Assembly (NCBI RefSeq): GCF_015670795.1
Contig: NZ_JADPCJ010000026.1
Span: 1-36,896, forward strand
Reading direction: 5' to 3'
DNA from: Collinsella aerofaciens
GTDB taxonomy: Bacteria > Actinomycetota > Coriobacteriia > Coriobacteriales > Coriobacteriaceae
Length of the DNA stretch: 36,896 nucleotides
Made by a program: the position numbers and the translations under genes. Of the stretch, positions 15,882 through 23,647 are shown piece after piece. The notes under the pieces were generated by a model. It was given only the letters and a program-made list of their open reading frames with translations. It did no database searches and was not told the DNA's origin. Each line of letters opens with the position of its first letter. The first letter of the stretch is position 1.

Positions 15882-16620
15882 CGTCATCGACTACATGCCG
15901 GGCGATACGCTGCTGCATCGCCTGAATCCCGTCGTCAAACTGGGCCTCGCCGCCGCCATCATCGTCGGCATCTTTTTGTCCGACACCTACGTGGCGCTGC
16001 TGGGCTTTCTGGCGCTCACGCTCGCACTGGGAGCTTACGCCGGCGTCGTCGACCGTCTGTTCTCGCTGCTCAAGTTGCTGATTCCGCTCGCGCTTATCAT
16101 GCTGATGCTCCAGCTGGCCTTTATGCGCGATGGCAACGTGGTGTGGGGTTTTATCACCGACACGGGCCTCATCACAGGATCGAAGGCCTGCCTGCGCCTG
16201 CTGGGCGTGGCGTTACCACTCATCCTCATGCTCATGGTGACCAAGCTCAACGACCTTGCCAACGCCTGCGTCGAGGTGCTGCATGTGCCGTATCGCTATG
16301 CCTTCACCTTTACCACGGCGCTGCGCTTTGTACCGGTGTTTGGTCAGGAGATGAATGCCATCATGGAGGCGCAGACCGCACGCGGCGTCGAGTACGATAC
16401 CAAGAACCCCATCAAGAAGCTTAAGCTCATGCTGCCACTGTGCGTGCCACTGCTCATCTCGAGCGTGGGCAAGACCGATGCCACAGCCTTGGCGGCAGAA
16501 CAGCGCGGCTTCTATCTGCGCACACGCGCCAGCTCGTACAAGCGCTATCCCATCAAGGGTCTGGACATCGCCGTGCTCATCGTCAGCATCGCCCTCATCG
16601 CCATCGGCTTCCTGTTCTAG
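15874..16620 (+). CDS. ECF transporter transmembrane T component
   Basis: A 248-residue membrane protein that links the S component to the ATPase. It has about five hydrophobic helices and the two coupling motifs typical of EcfT: TARG (in EAQTARGVEYD) and EQRG (in AAEQRGFYL), both in the last third. The start is GTG at 15874, 10 bases after AAGGAG, overlapping the ATPase stop codon; an in-frame ATG at 15841 has no ribosome site. A perfect terminator follows, so the transcription unit runs from the Trp leader to this gene. Confidence 0.9.
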   Translation: MVNVIDYMPGDTLLHRLNPVVKLGLAAAIIVGIFLSDTYVALLGFLALTLALGAYAGVVDRLFSLLKLLIPLALIMLMLQLAFMRDGNVVWGFITDTGLITGSKACLRLLGVALPLILMLMVTKLNDLANACVEVLHVPYRYAFTFTTALRFVPVFGQEMNAIMEAQTARGVEYDTKNPIKKLKLMLPLCVPLLISSVGKTDATALAAEQRGFYLRTRASSYKRYPIKGLDIAVLIVSIALIAIGFLF

Positions 16621-16649
16621 TTCACCACCGACAGCAACCACCCAACGCA

Positions 16650-16686
16650 AAAGGCCTCGGCTCGCACCAAACGAGCCGAGGCCTTT
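16650..16686. terminator. bidirectional terminator hairpin
   Basis: A perfect 15-bp stem (16650-16664 with 16672-16686) and 7-base loop, with AAA on one side and TTTA on the other. It separates the convergent ECF operon and racemase genes. Confidence 0.8.
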
Positions 16687-16704
16687 ACTGTTTCCCCAGA
16701 TAAT

Positions 16705-16740
16705 ACCTACCAAAAATAAACCTGTCCCTTTTTGGCAGGT
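16705..16740 (-). repeat. hairpin repeat with GGGACAGG loop, copy C
   Basis: ACCTACCAAAAA (16705-16716) pairs with TTTTTGGCAGGT (16729-16740) with one mismatch. On the minus strand the loop reads GGGACAGGTTTA, the same core as the hairpins at 30672-30703 and 31899-31930. It lies 6 bases beyond the racemase stop codon. Confidence 0.5.
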
Positions 16741-16746
16741 CGGAAG

Positions 16747-17493
16747 CTAGAGGCGGTAGGGGGCGCCGCAGCGGATGATGGATTCGCGCACCAGGACATC
16801 CATGGCGTCGAGGGTGATCTCGGGCATCTCTCGGTACTTCTGCAGCACCGAGAGCTCGGTGCAGGCCAGAATGACGCGGTCGCAGCCGCTACGGGCGAAC
16901 TCCCACATCACGCGGTCGAACTTATCCATATCGGGCTCACGTCCGGCCTTCACATCATCGTAGATAAGCGACATCACATCGTTCTGACGTTTCTCGCTGG
17001 GATAGACGACCTCAACACCCGCAGCCTTACATTCGCGGCCGTAGACGCCCGCGCCCACGGTACCATCGGTGCCCATGATGCCGATCTTATGCACCGGCTC
17101 GGCCGGCATACTCAGGTTGGGGTCGAATTCGCACTCCCCCATCACCGCACCCGCAAGGGCATAACGAACCGACTCACGCGGCATGTGGATAATCGGCACC
17201 TTCGTAAACGACTGGATCTGGTCATAGAAGTAGTGCGACGTGTTGCAGGGAATGGCAATGTGCGCACAGCCCAGCGACTCGAGTGCCTGGGCACACTCTT
17301 TCATGGTCGCCAGCAGCTTGGCATGCTCGCCGGTCTTAATGGCCAACGTGCGGTCGGGCATGGTCGACTTGGAGAGCACCACCATGTCGATATGTTCCTG
17401 ATCGCAGGCAGCAGCCGTATGACGCACCACCTGGTCGTAGTAATACGACGTGGCCTCGGCGCCCATGCCGCCGATAACTCCCAGCTTTTCCAT
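16747..17493 (-). CDS. aspartate/glutamate racemase family protein, probably aspartate racemase
   Basis: A 248-residue cofactor-independent amino acid racemase. The two catalytic cysteines are present: Cys83 in IPCNTSH and Cys211 in LACTELS, in the expected halves of the protein, with the N-terminal GVIGGMG motif. It interconverts L- and D-amino acids, most likely aspartate. The start is ATG at 17493 with AAGGAGG 5 bases before it; the open frame upstream is not needed. It lies 84 bases after the gene for an ATP-grasp enzyme resembling D-aspartate ligase, the same pairing found for the D-Asp cross-bridge genes of Enterococcus faecium, which supports D-aspartate production for the cell wall. 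Confidence 0.88.
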   Translation of the reverse strand: MEKLGVIGGMGAEATSYYYDQVVRHTAAACDQEHIDMVVLSKSTMPDRTLAIKTGEHAKLLATMKECAQALESLGCAHIAIPCNTSHYFYDQIQSFTKVPIIHMPRESVRYALAGAVMGECEFDPNLSMPAEPVHKIGIMGTDGTVGAGVYGRECKAAGVEVVYPSEKRQNDVMSLIYDDVKAGREPDMDKFDRVMWEFARSGCDRVILACTELSVLQKYREMPEITLDAMDVLVRESIIRCGAPYRL

Positions 17494-17577
17494 CGCCGCC
17501 TCCTTGGTGACGCTTGCGCAATTGCGCGTATCATACCCGCGCCCGCCCGATGCAAACCGGACGGGCGCCGCGCTCAT

Positions 17578-18834
17578 CTACTTGTAATACGTCTTGAACA
17601 GCTTAAAGTGGCGCAGCTTGGTGTGCCACATGCGCAGCCAGCGGTTAAAGACAAAGTCGCCCTTCATAAACGAAGGGTCGGCGCCCTTGCCTTCCTTGTC
17701 CAGGCGATGCACCTTAGCGCGCAGCTCGGGATCCTTGACGTACTTGTCGACGACGCCCATGGGAACGACCATCCACAGGGCCTCGTCCTGCGCCGTCACA
17801 AACTCCGGCTCAAACGGGCGGTTGAACACATACTCGTCCACCACATACTTGGCAACGTTAAAGCCGCTGTTGGTGACGTAGTAGTTGCTGCGGCCCTGGC
17901 GCGTGTTGAAATCGAAGAACTTAAACGAGCCATCGCGCTCGTCGTACTTAACGTCAAAGTTGGAATAGCCCACAAAGTGAAGGTCCTCGAGCAACTTGCG
18001 CACGCCGCCCATGAGCTCGTCGTTGGGCTCGGTAATGATACAGGCATGGTTGCCGACACCGTGGGGCTGATGCTCCTCGAGCAGCACATGGCCCAGGCAC
18101 ATCATGCGGACCTTACCGTTGCGGTCGGAATAGCTGGTGAGCACGCGCATGTACTCGTCGTTGCCGGGCACGCGATCCTGCAAGATCAGATCGTCGGTGT
18201 AGCCGCTGGCATACGAATCGCGAATGACCTGTTCCAGCTCGGCGCGGTCGGCAATCTCATAGGCCTTCTTCTGGCCCTCGAACTCGTGCTGCCACCACAT
18301 GATGCCGTCGGAAGGCTTCAGGATCATCGGGTAGGGAAAATCGATCTGGTCGAGCACTTCGGCAGGCGCCTCACCCTGGGCATTAAGCATCGCCTTGGTA
18401 AAGGTAAACGTGTGCGGATAGGGCACGCCATGCTTCTCGCACAGCTCGTAGAAGATCTCCTTCTTCTGGCACTGCTCGAGCATGCTGTAGGGCGCGTAGG
18501 GAGCGACGATGTTATCCGCCAGCTCATGAGCATCCTTGGCTTGAGCCACGAGAGCGACATAGTTGTCGCCACAACCCACAAGGACAATCGTCTTATCGGC
18601 ATGCGCTTGGGCAATGCCGTTGACGGTTTTGAGCATCACGGGCATGGTGTCGATATCCACGTTGGGCGTGTAGTCGATAATCTGGCTGCGGTACGCGGGA
18701 CCCGTCTGATACTTGCCAAAGACCAGACTCTTGACCTGGTACTCCTCGTAGAAGGCGCGCGCCACCGAATAGGCGTTGATGTCGCCACCAAGCAGCACGG
18801 GAATGAACTCGCGCTCTGTAAATTGCAATGCCAT
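17578..18834 (-). CDS. ATP-grasp ligase, probable D-aspartate ligase for peptidoglycan cross-bridge
   Basis: A 418-residue ATP-grasp protein. The N-terminal domain (EFIPVLLGGDINAYSVARAF) resembles the start of the E. faecium D-aspartate ligase Aslfm as I recall it, followed by an ATP-grasp region with YPMILKPSDG (about 168), NDEYMRVLT, GYSNFDVKYD and FFDFNTRQGRSN (metal and nucleotide ligands). The family joins the beta-carboxyl of D-Asp to the side-chain amine of residue 3 of the peptidoglycan precursor. The racemase downstream would supply D-Asp. The ribosome site is AGGAAG, 5 bases before ATG. Other ATP-grasp amide ligases remain possible; the context makes the cell-wall role the best guess. 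Confidence 0.75.
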   Translation of the reverse strand: MALQFTEREFIPVLLGGDINAYSVARAFYEEYQVKSLVFGKYQTGPAYRSQIIDYTPNVDIDTMPVMLKTVNGIAQAHADKTIVLVGCGDNYVALVAQAKDAHELADNIVAPYAPYSMLEQCQKKEIFYELCEKHGVPYPHTFTFTKAMLNAQGEAPAEVLDQIDFPYPMILKPSDGIMWWQHEFEGQKKAYEIADRAELEQVIRDSYASGYTDDLILQDRVPGNDEYMRVLTSYSDRNGKVRMMCLGHVLLEEHQPHGVGNHACIITEPNDELMGGVRKLLEDLHFVGYSNFDVKYDERDGSFKFFDFNTRQGRSNYYVTNSGFNVAKYVVDEYVFNRPFEPEFVTAQDEALWMVVPMGVVDKYVKDPELRAKVHRLDKEGKGADPSFMKGDFVFNRWLRMWHTKLRHFKLFKTYYK

Positions 18835-18890
18835 GGAAACTTCCTATCATGAACTGCCCACACAACGGGCGGTCTTTGCGCAACTGATTT

Positions 18891-18920
18891 ATTCTAGCGT
18901 GCCAAGCCGCCGGCGCCCAA
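18891..18920 (-). promoter_or_regulatory. candidate promoter of the ligase-racemase operon
   Basis: On the minus strand TTGGGC (18920-18915) and TAGAAT (18896-18891) are 18 bases apart, about 57 bases before the ligase start codon. Confidence 0.5.
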
Positions 18921-19068
18921 AGCTCCACCGTATCTATGGCAATCGACGCAATCGTCCAGCACGAAGGCCAGCACGAAGACGGCGCTCACTGTTGTATGAC
19001 AATGGGCAATGAACCTACCATTGTTGTAGGATTCAGCGTATTGACATCCTCGAGCGAAAGGCGCGCAC

Positions 19069-19701
19069 GTGCCCCAAGACCATCCGACCGATAATCCCAT
19101 CCTCAATGCCGCGAGGCGCGAGCTGGCGGAACGTGCGAAAGCGACCGCTCCCCTGTGCACGGCAAACGACGCCTACAACGGACCCGCCCGCATCGTCTCG
19201 ATCAACACGTCGGCACACAAGGGCACGCGCAAGTCGCCCGTCGCCGATGGACACGACACCGTTATAGAGCAATTTGGCCTCGCCTCCGACGCACACGCCG
19301 GGCATTGGCACCGCCAGGTTTCCTTTTTGGCCGCAGAGTCCATCCAGACGGCGCAGGCCCGCGGACTCGATGTGCGCAAGGGCGACTTTGGAGAGAACTT
19401 CACAACCCGGGGCATCAACCTGCTCTCGCTCCCCTTGGGCACACAGCTCAAGCTTGGAAGCGACGTGCTCGTCGAAATCAGCCAAATCGGCAAGGTCTGC
19501 CACACCCGTTGCGCCATCTACTATCTCGCCGGCGACTGCATCTTTCCCCACGAGGGCGTTTTCGGCGTGGTACTAAAGGGCGGAGAGGTCCATACCGGCG
19601 ACGATATCCAGGTAGTCAAACTCGGCGACGGCACCTGTTCGTTCATCCCCGCCGAGGCCCTTGAAGAGATTGAGCAGGCTCGCCAGAAGGGCACGCTGTA
19701 G
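19069..19701 (+). CDS. MOSC domain protein
   Basis: A 210-residue MOSC-domain protein. The fold is named for the C-terminal domain of molybdenum cofactor sulfurase; stand-alone members are thought to handle sulfur or the molybdenum cofactor, or to give resistance to N-hydroxylated compounds. Visible signs are GLASDAHAGHWHRQVSFL, GDFGENFTTRGI, and the conserved Cys in GKVCHTRCAIYY followed by EGVFGVVLKGG. The start is GTG at 19069 with GAAAGG 7 bases before it. The upstream gap has a 7-bp dyad (ACAATGG at 18999-19005 and CCATTGT at 19018-19024). No cofactor biosynthesis genes are nearby, so a specific role cannot be given. Confidence 0.88.
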   Translation: MPQDHPTDNPILNAARRELAERAKATAPLCTANDAYNGPARIVSINTSAHKGTRKSPVADGHDTVIEQFGLASDAHAGHWHRQVSFLAAESIQTAQARGLDVRKGDFGENFTTRGINLLSLPLGTQLKLGSDVLVEISQIGKVCHTRCAIYYLAGDCIFPHEGVFGVVLKGGEVHTGDDIQVVKLGDGTCSFIPAEALEEIEQARQKGTL

Positions 19702-19830
19702 TTATAAAACCCCACGTTGAGATGGCTTTTACAGCCCAAAACTCCTCTCAAACATAGCTCTGTAACGTTAAAGTTGAACTCTATGGTTTCTCAACAATTC
19801 ATCATAACTGCAGGTCAAAGCCAAAGCCTC

Positions 19831-19872
19831 AAGTTCAACTTGACCCTTTGGAACCTTTAAGGTTCAAGTTGA
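19831..19872. promoter_or_regulatory. inverted repeat upstream of the secreted coiled-coil protein gene
   Basis: TCAACTTGA (19835-19843) and TCAAGTTGA (19864-19872) form a perfect 9-bp inverted repeat; a related AAGTTGAA lies at 19771-19778. A possible -10 box TAGAAT is at 19888-19893. The remaining bases of this 234-base gap show nothing else. Confidence 0.35.
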
Positions 19873-19935
19873 GGTCGAAAGCAGTAGTAGAATACCGTTC
19901 GAACCATAACCTACGATTGATTGCAGAGGGACTGG

Positions 19936-21069
19936 ATGCAGCATTCGAATCATCGCACCGCAGCGCTCATTGCGTCGAAGCCGGCTCGTATCATCACGAG
20001 CGCCGCGCTCGCCGTTGCGCTGACGGCCACGCCGATGCTCTCCCCCGTTGCGGCGTATGCCGCCTCGCAGGCAACGCAGGACCAGCTTTCCGCAGCCCAG
20101 CAGAAGATCGAAGCCGCCACGAGCGCCTACAACGACGCCCGCACCAAACTCGATGACCTGCAAAAGCAGATTGACTCCAATGAGGCAAGCATCGAGGAAA
20201 TCGAGGCCAAGCTTCCCGAGCAGCAGGCCAAGGCAAGCTCCGCCATGCGCGATCTGTACAAGTATCAGAAGGGCACCAATCCCATCGTGAGCTTCCTGGT
20301 CAACGCGCAGAGCCTGGGCGAGTTCATCACGACCTGCAAATACACCAACCAGATCACGAGCTCGAGCGTCGACGAGATCGAAGAACTCAATAACATGCAA
20401 ACCGAACTCGAGCAGAACAAGGCCGAGCTCCAGCAGGCCAAGTCTCAGCTTGAGGCAGAGCAGAAAAACGCCGAGGACGCGCTGGCGCAGGCCCAGCAGC
20501 TCCGCAGTGAGGCGCAGGCAAAAGCCGAGCAGGAAAATGCCGCCGAGCTTGCCAAGCTTGAGGCCGATAAGGCCGCTGCCGCCGAGAAGCTCTCGGGCGA
20601 GGGCGTAAGCGGCAGCAATTCCAGCAGCCAGGCCACCAACACCAACACCACCATCGACACCACAGTGAACAACGCCAATACAGGTAGCTCCGATTACGAT
20701 TCGTTCATTAATGAGTGGACAGGCCGCATCGACAATTATCTCGCCGGCTCCCCCATGGCAGGCCAGGGCTATAACTTTGCCGTCGCCGCTTGGAATACCG
20801 GTGTCGACCCCCGTTGGTCCCCCGCTATCGCCTGCATCGAGAGCACCAAGGGTGCTTATTGTGCCAATTCTTACAACGCCTGGGGCTGGAGTGCACGTGG
20901 CGGCGGTTGGCGCAGCTTTGGCAGCTGGAGCGAGGGCATCTCCGCTCACGTTGCCTATCTGGGCGCCAACTACGGCTCCACCCTTACCCCGGCAGCGGCC
21001 AAAAAGTACTGCCCGCCCACGTGGCAGGACTGGTACAACAAAGTCGCCGCTCAGATGAACCGCATCTAA
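19936..21069 (+). CDS. secreted coiled-coil protein with lysozyme-like domain
   Basis: A 377-residue secreted protein. Residues 1 to about 42 are a signal peptide (basic start, hydrophobic core, AYAA). A long Gln/Glu/Lys/Ala-rich coiled coil follows (about 45-215), like the N-terminal domain of PcsB-type peptidoglycan hydrolases. After a Ser/Thr/Asn linker comes a C-terminal domain of about 120 residues (AVAAWNTGVDPRWSPAIACI, then ESTKG, YNAWGWSARGGGW) with the look of a lysozyme or glucosaminidase fold; the Glu of IEST is a candidate catalytic residue. It likely cuts peptidoglycan during growth or division. ATG at 19936 follows GAGGG; a TTG at 19921 is also in frame. Confidence 0.8.
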   Translation: MQHSNHRTAALIASKPARIITSAALAVALTATPMLSPVAAYAASQATQDQLSAAQQKIEAATSAYNDARTKLDDLQKQIDSNEASIEEIEAKLPEQQAKASSAMRDLYKYQKGTNPIVSFLVNAQSLGEFITTCKYTNQITSSSVDEIEELNNMQTELEQNKAELQQAKSQLEAEQKNAEDALAQAQQLRSEAQAKAEQENAAELAKLEADKAAAAEKLSGEGVSGSNSSSQATNTNTTIDTTVNNANTGSSDYDSFINEWTGRIDNYLAGSPMAGQGYNFAVAAWNTGVDPRWSPAIACIESTKGAYCANSYNAWGWSARGGGWRSFGSWSEGISAHVAYLGANYGSTLTPAAAKKYCPPTWQDWYNKVAAQMNRI

Positions 21070-21079
21070 GTGCAACTGC

Positions 21080-21107
21080 AAAGGGCCCCAATGGGGCCCT
21101 TTTCTTT
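21080..21107 (+). terminator. intrinsic terminator of the secreted protein gene
   Basis: A perfect 10-bp stem (21080-21089 with 21093-21102), 3-base loop and a T-rich tail. It also abuts the stop codon of the convergent kinase gene. Confidence 0.88.
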
Positions 21108-22486
21108 TAGGTAGCGGAGGTATCGACGACGCCGGTCGCATTGGCAACCGCGACTATGACGATCATGCATAGGAGCAGCACACCCAATGCCTTGAGCCAG
21201 AGTTTCGCGAGCTTCTTGCCGCGATAGCTGTCGAGCAGTGCGAATCGCCGACGAAGACGGCGCTTATCGAGCAGCGCAAAATGCATAAGCACTATAAGGC
21301 CATCGACAAAGAAAAAATACTCGATTATGAGAAGCCACGTCGGGTAGCTTTGGTTTGCTCCCGTGGGGTGAAAGACGGCAAAGTGACTTCCGGCAAAGAA
21401 CACAAGCAGCGAGAGGCAGACGAGCGTATTCCAAATACGCCCCAGAGACTCCGGAACGCGAGAGAGCAGACCGCATGCAGCGGAGGCGGCAGGCCTAGGA
21501 AGCCCTGTGGGGTTCTGGAGCCCTTGGGGCGTCAACACCATCTCCGAGGTCGGAGTACGGACAGGCGCAGGCGCAGGAGGCCGCACGGGGCGACTCAGAT
21601 CGTATGCCGCGCGCGTCGCCCGTCCCAACGCTTCCGCGCTCGCAAAACGCTTGGCCGGGTCGAGTGCCATCGACATGCAGACGGCATCGGCAAGTGGAGT
21701 GGGAATGTCGCGAGCCTCGCATTGCTCGCGCATGTCGAGCCCTGGTTTAGGATCGACTCCCGTCAAGCAGAAGAACAACAGGGCGCCAAGTGCGTAGACG
21801 TCGCTTCGCACGCTCGTCTGCCCAAACCCATACTGCTCGGGCGGCGCATAGGGCCGTGTCCCAAACTTGACGGTATCGGCATCGGCGCCATCGCGCCATA
21901 CGCGCGCGATCCCCAAGTCGATAATCACCAGCGATGAAAACGTCAGGCCGTCATCAGGCGTATAGTTGGCACCTGTCACGATGATATTCGACGGCTTGAG
22001 GTCGCGATGGATCACCGGCGCCGAAGTCTCCCCCGCCATTGCGAAACCGGCGTGGAGCTCGCCCACGGCATCGCATAGGGCAGGATACAATTCACGCGCA
22101 TAATCGGGGGTGGCTCCCAGACGGTCCACCAGCGCCCCGAACGTCTCCCCTTCGATGTATTCCATAACCACGTTGAGCTCGTCGCCCACACGACGACAAT
22201 CGACGATTCTGGGCAGGTGCTCAAAACGCCTGCCTGCCCGCTGAGCGGCAAACAGACGCTCGTATGCCCCGCCGATTTGAGCCGAAGCATCGATGCGTTT
22301 GCGGACAAAGGGGCCGAGCGAGCCACCGCCGGTTCCTTCAAAGTACACGAGCTCGGTTGCTTCAACGGACGAGCGCTTAAGTACACGCTCCACGCGATAG
22401 CTGTCGTCACGATCGAGCGACGCCAGGTGCTCGGCAAGCGCTGCGGTCAGCTCATCATCGGAATATGTTGGGGTCTGATTATCCAT
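21107..22486 (-). CDS. Ser/Thr protein kinase with C-terminal membrane helices
   Basis: A 459-residue eukaryotic-type protein kinase. Visible motifs are the ATP-binding Lys in FVRKRI, the alphaC Glu region, MEYIEGETF (hinge), HRDLKPSNII (catalytic loop), IIDLGIA (DLG in place of DFG), YAPPEQY (APE variant) and SDVYALG. The C-terminal third has a Pro-rich linker and three hydrophobic helices; there are no PASTA repeats, so it is not the usual wall-sensing PknB type. The start is uncertain: ATG at 22486 follows GGAGG by only 2 bases, and two more Met codons lie within 30 bases upstream. An XRE-like gene precedes it in the same direction and may be its partner or target. Confidence 0.85.
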   Translation of the reverse strand: MDNQTPTYSDDELTAALAEHLASLDRDDSYRVERVLKRSSVEATELVYFEGTGGGSLGPFVRKRIDASAQIGGAYERLFAAQRAGRRFEHLPRIVDCRRVGDELNVVMEYIEGETFGALVDRLGATPDYARELYPALCDAVGELHAGFAMAGETSAPVIHRDLKPSNIIVTGANYTPDDGLTFSSLVIIDLGIARVWRDGADADTVKFGTRPYAPPEQYGFGQTSVRSDVYALGALLFFCLTGVDPKPGLDMREQCEARDIPTPLADAVCMSMALDPAKRFASAEALGRATRAAYDLSRPVRPPAPAPVRTPTSEMVLTPQGLQNPTGLPRPAASAACGLLSRVPESLGRIWNTLVCLSLLVFFAGSHFAVFHPTGANQSYPTWLLIIEYFFFVDGLIVLMHFALLDKRRLRRRFALLDSYRGKKLAKLWLKALGVLLLCMIVIVAVANATGVVDTSAT

Positions 22487-22584
22487 AGCCTCCATCATAG
22501 CGCAGGGCGCAGACACCCCATGGCATCCGCGCCCCGTTCGTTTGCATCGTTGTTCGGCAGCTCCGACAGCTCAGATATCAGCCG

Positions 22585-23007
22585 CTAACTCACCGTCTCC
22601 TCGCCAAAGCGATACAGCTCCTCGTTGACCTTTTGGAGGCTGCACCCGCGATCGATACAAAAGATGATAATCGCATCGCGGCGGTCCTTACAATTGAGGA
22701 TGTTGGCACCCGCCGCCGTCAAGGCGCGATTGGTCTCCTTGAGCGTTAGCGCCATGGCGAAGGCAATCTGCAGCACCTTATTGCGACTCGGATGACGCGC
22801 ACCGGTAAAGATCTGATAGCCAAAGGTCTCATTGAGATCGGCCATACGAACCACGCGCGAGCGCTCCAAGCCCTTTTCCTGCAGCAGCTGCTTCAGGTAG
22901 TCCGAAAGCGACGGGGTGGCAAAGTCGTGCTCCTTGATATAGCCATCGATGTTTGGCGCGTCGAGAAGCTCATTGAGTAACTCGTCAGTCAGCTTTTTAT
23001 CGGGCAT
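22585..23007 (-). CDS. XRE-like helix-turn-helix protein
   Basis: A 140-residue protein with a helix-turn-helix resembling the Cro/XRE fold in its middle (about residues 35-90: YLKQLLQEKGLERSRVVRMA, then GYQIFTGARHPSRNKVLQIAFAM). The rest is helical with two Cys (CKD, FCID) and no clear domain. It lies 98 bases upstream of the Ser/Thr kinase gene on the same strand. Helix-turn-helix proteins of this type next to kinases occur in related Gram-positive genomes, suggesting a phosphorylation-controlled regulator; this is inference. DNA binding is not proven and the helix may be for protein contacts. Confidence 0.7.
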   Translation of the reverse strand: MPDKKLTDELLNELLDAPNIDGYIKEHDFATPSLSDYLKQLLQEKGLERSRVVRMADLNETFGYQIFTGARHPSRNKVLQIAFAMALTLKETNRALTAAGANILNCKDRRDAIIIFCIDRGCSLQKVNEELYRFGEETVS

Positions 23008-23039
23008 TCGGCCTCACCTCCCCCAGTGCATGCAACATG

Positions 23040-23483
23040 CTAGAAACCGCTTACGTCCGAACGCTCCCAGCTAGCAACCTGGTCGGGAGACACCGTACCC
23101 AGTGCCTCGAACTTCCAGGAGCCGCCCGCCTTCAAATGATTGGTGTTTGCAAGAGCCGTTCCAACCTGATTGCCATCGGCATCATACAGAACATATTCAA
23201 TCTGAATGTAGCTCTTTTCCTTGTCCGTGTTATTGGTCAGCGTGCCCGTGATCTTATAGGTAAACTGATTGGAAGTGTCTTCAGCCTCGTCAGCAATGGT
23301 ATACGGTTCTTGCAGTTCTTTTTGCTCCTCAGCCTGCTGTGTCGTCTCGGCAGGTTTTGCCGAATCGCTCGCAGACGAATCGGTTGAGTTGCCGCCCATA
23401 GAGCCCACGGCACCGACAATAACCAGCACCACGATGATGCCTAGGACAATCTTGCCGATCGGCTTCTTTCCCTCTTTTGCCAT
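23040..23483 (-). CDS. membrane-anchored FxLYD-type protein
   Basis: A 147-residue protein with a short basic start, one hydrophobic helix (about residues 11-28), a low-complexity Ser/Asp/Glu/Gln linker (about 30-62) and a C-terminal beta-sandwich of FxLYD type (TNNTDKEKSYIQIEYVLYDADG, then ALANTNHLKAGGSWKFEAL). It would sit outside the cell, held by its N-terminal helix. There is no lipobox Cys. The function is unknown. The ribosome site AGGAAGG, 6 bases before ATG, lies inside a 14-bp inverted repeat, so translation may be controlled by that hairpin. It precedes the XRE-like and kinase genes by 32 bases and may form one operon with them. Confidence 0.8.
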   Translation of the reverse strand: MAKEGKKPIGKIVLGIIVVLVIVGAVGSMGGNSTDSSASDSAKPAETTQQAEEQKELQEPYTIADEAEDTSNQFTYKITGTLTNNTDKEKSYIQIEYVLYDADGNQVGTALANTNHLKAGGSWKFEALGTVSPDQVASWERSDVSGF

Positions 23484-23488
23484 TATTC

Positions 23489-23542
23489 ATCCTTCCTACG
23501 ATCCGGCTACCGTGCCGGCACACAGCACATCGTAGGAAGGAT
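23489..23542 (-). promoter_or_regulatory. 5' leader hairpin burying the ribosome site of the FxLYD gene
   Basis: Perfect 14-bp arms (23489-23502 and 23529-23542) with an inner CCGGC/GCCGG pair (23503-23507 with 23514-23518). On the minus strand the 3' arm contains AGGAAGGA, the only ribosome site of the gene, which begins 6 bases later. If transcribed, the stem would block initiation until opened. Confidence 0.6.
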
Positions 23543-23647
23543 TAAACTTGAATTCATTAGCTGAGAGCTAAGGTTGCGGTAAACGGCCAATGCAGTTATC
23601 CAAACGCCGAGCAAACGCACTTTGCGCGACCGTCTGCTGGCAGTGCG

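Noticed and set aside
14115..18852. Very long antisense frames opposite the ECF ATPase (14115-15716) and the racemase/ligase genes (16732-18852)
   Set aside because: Same cause: the opposite strand encodes proteins with intact motifs and ribosome sites, while these frames have neither.
19864..21147. Minus-strand frame opposite the secreted coiled-coil protein
   Set aside because: The Leu/Gly-rich translation mirrors the Gln/Glu/Ala coiled coil on the plus strand; no ribosome site or family.
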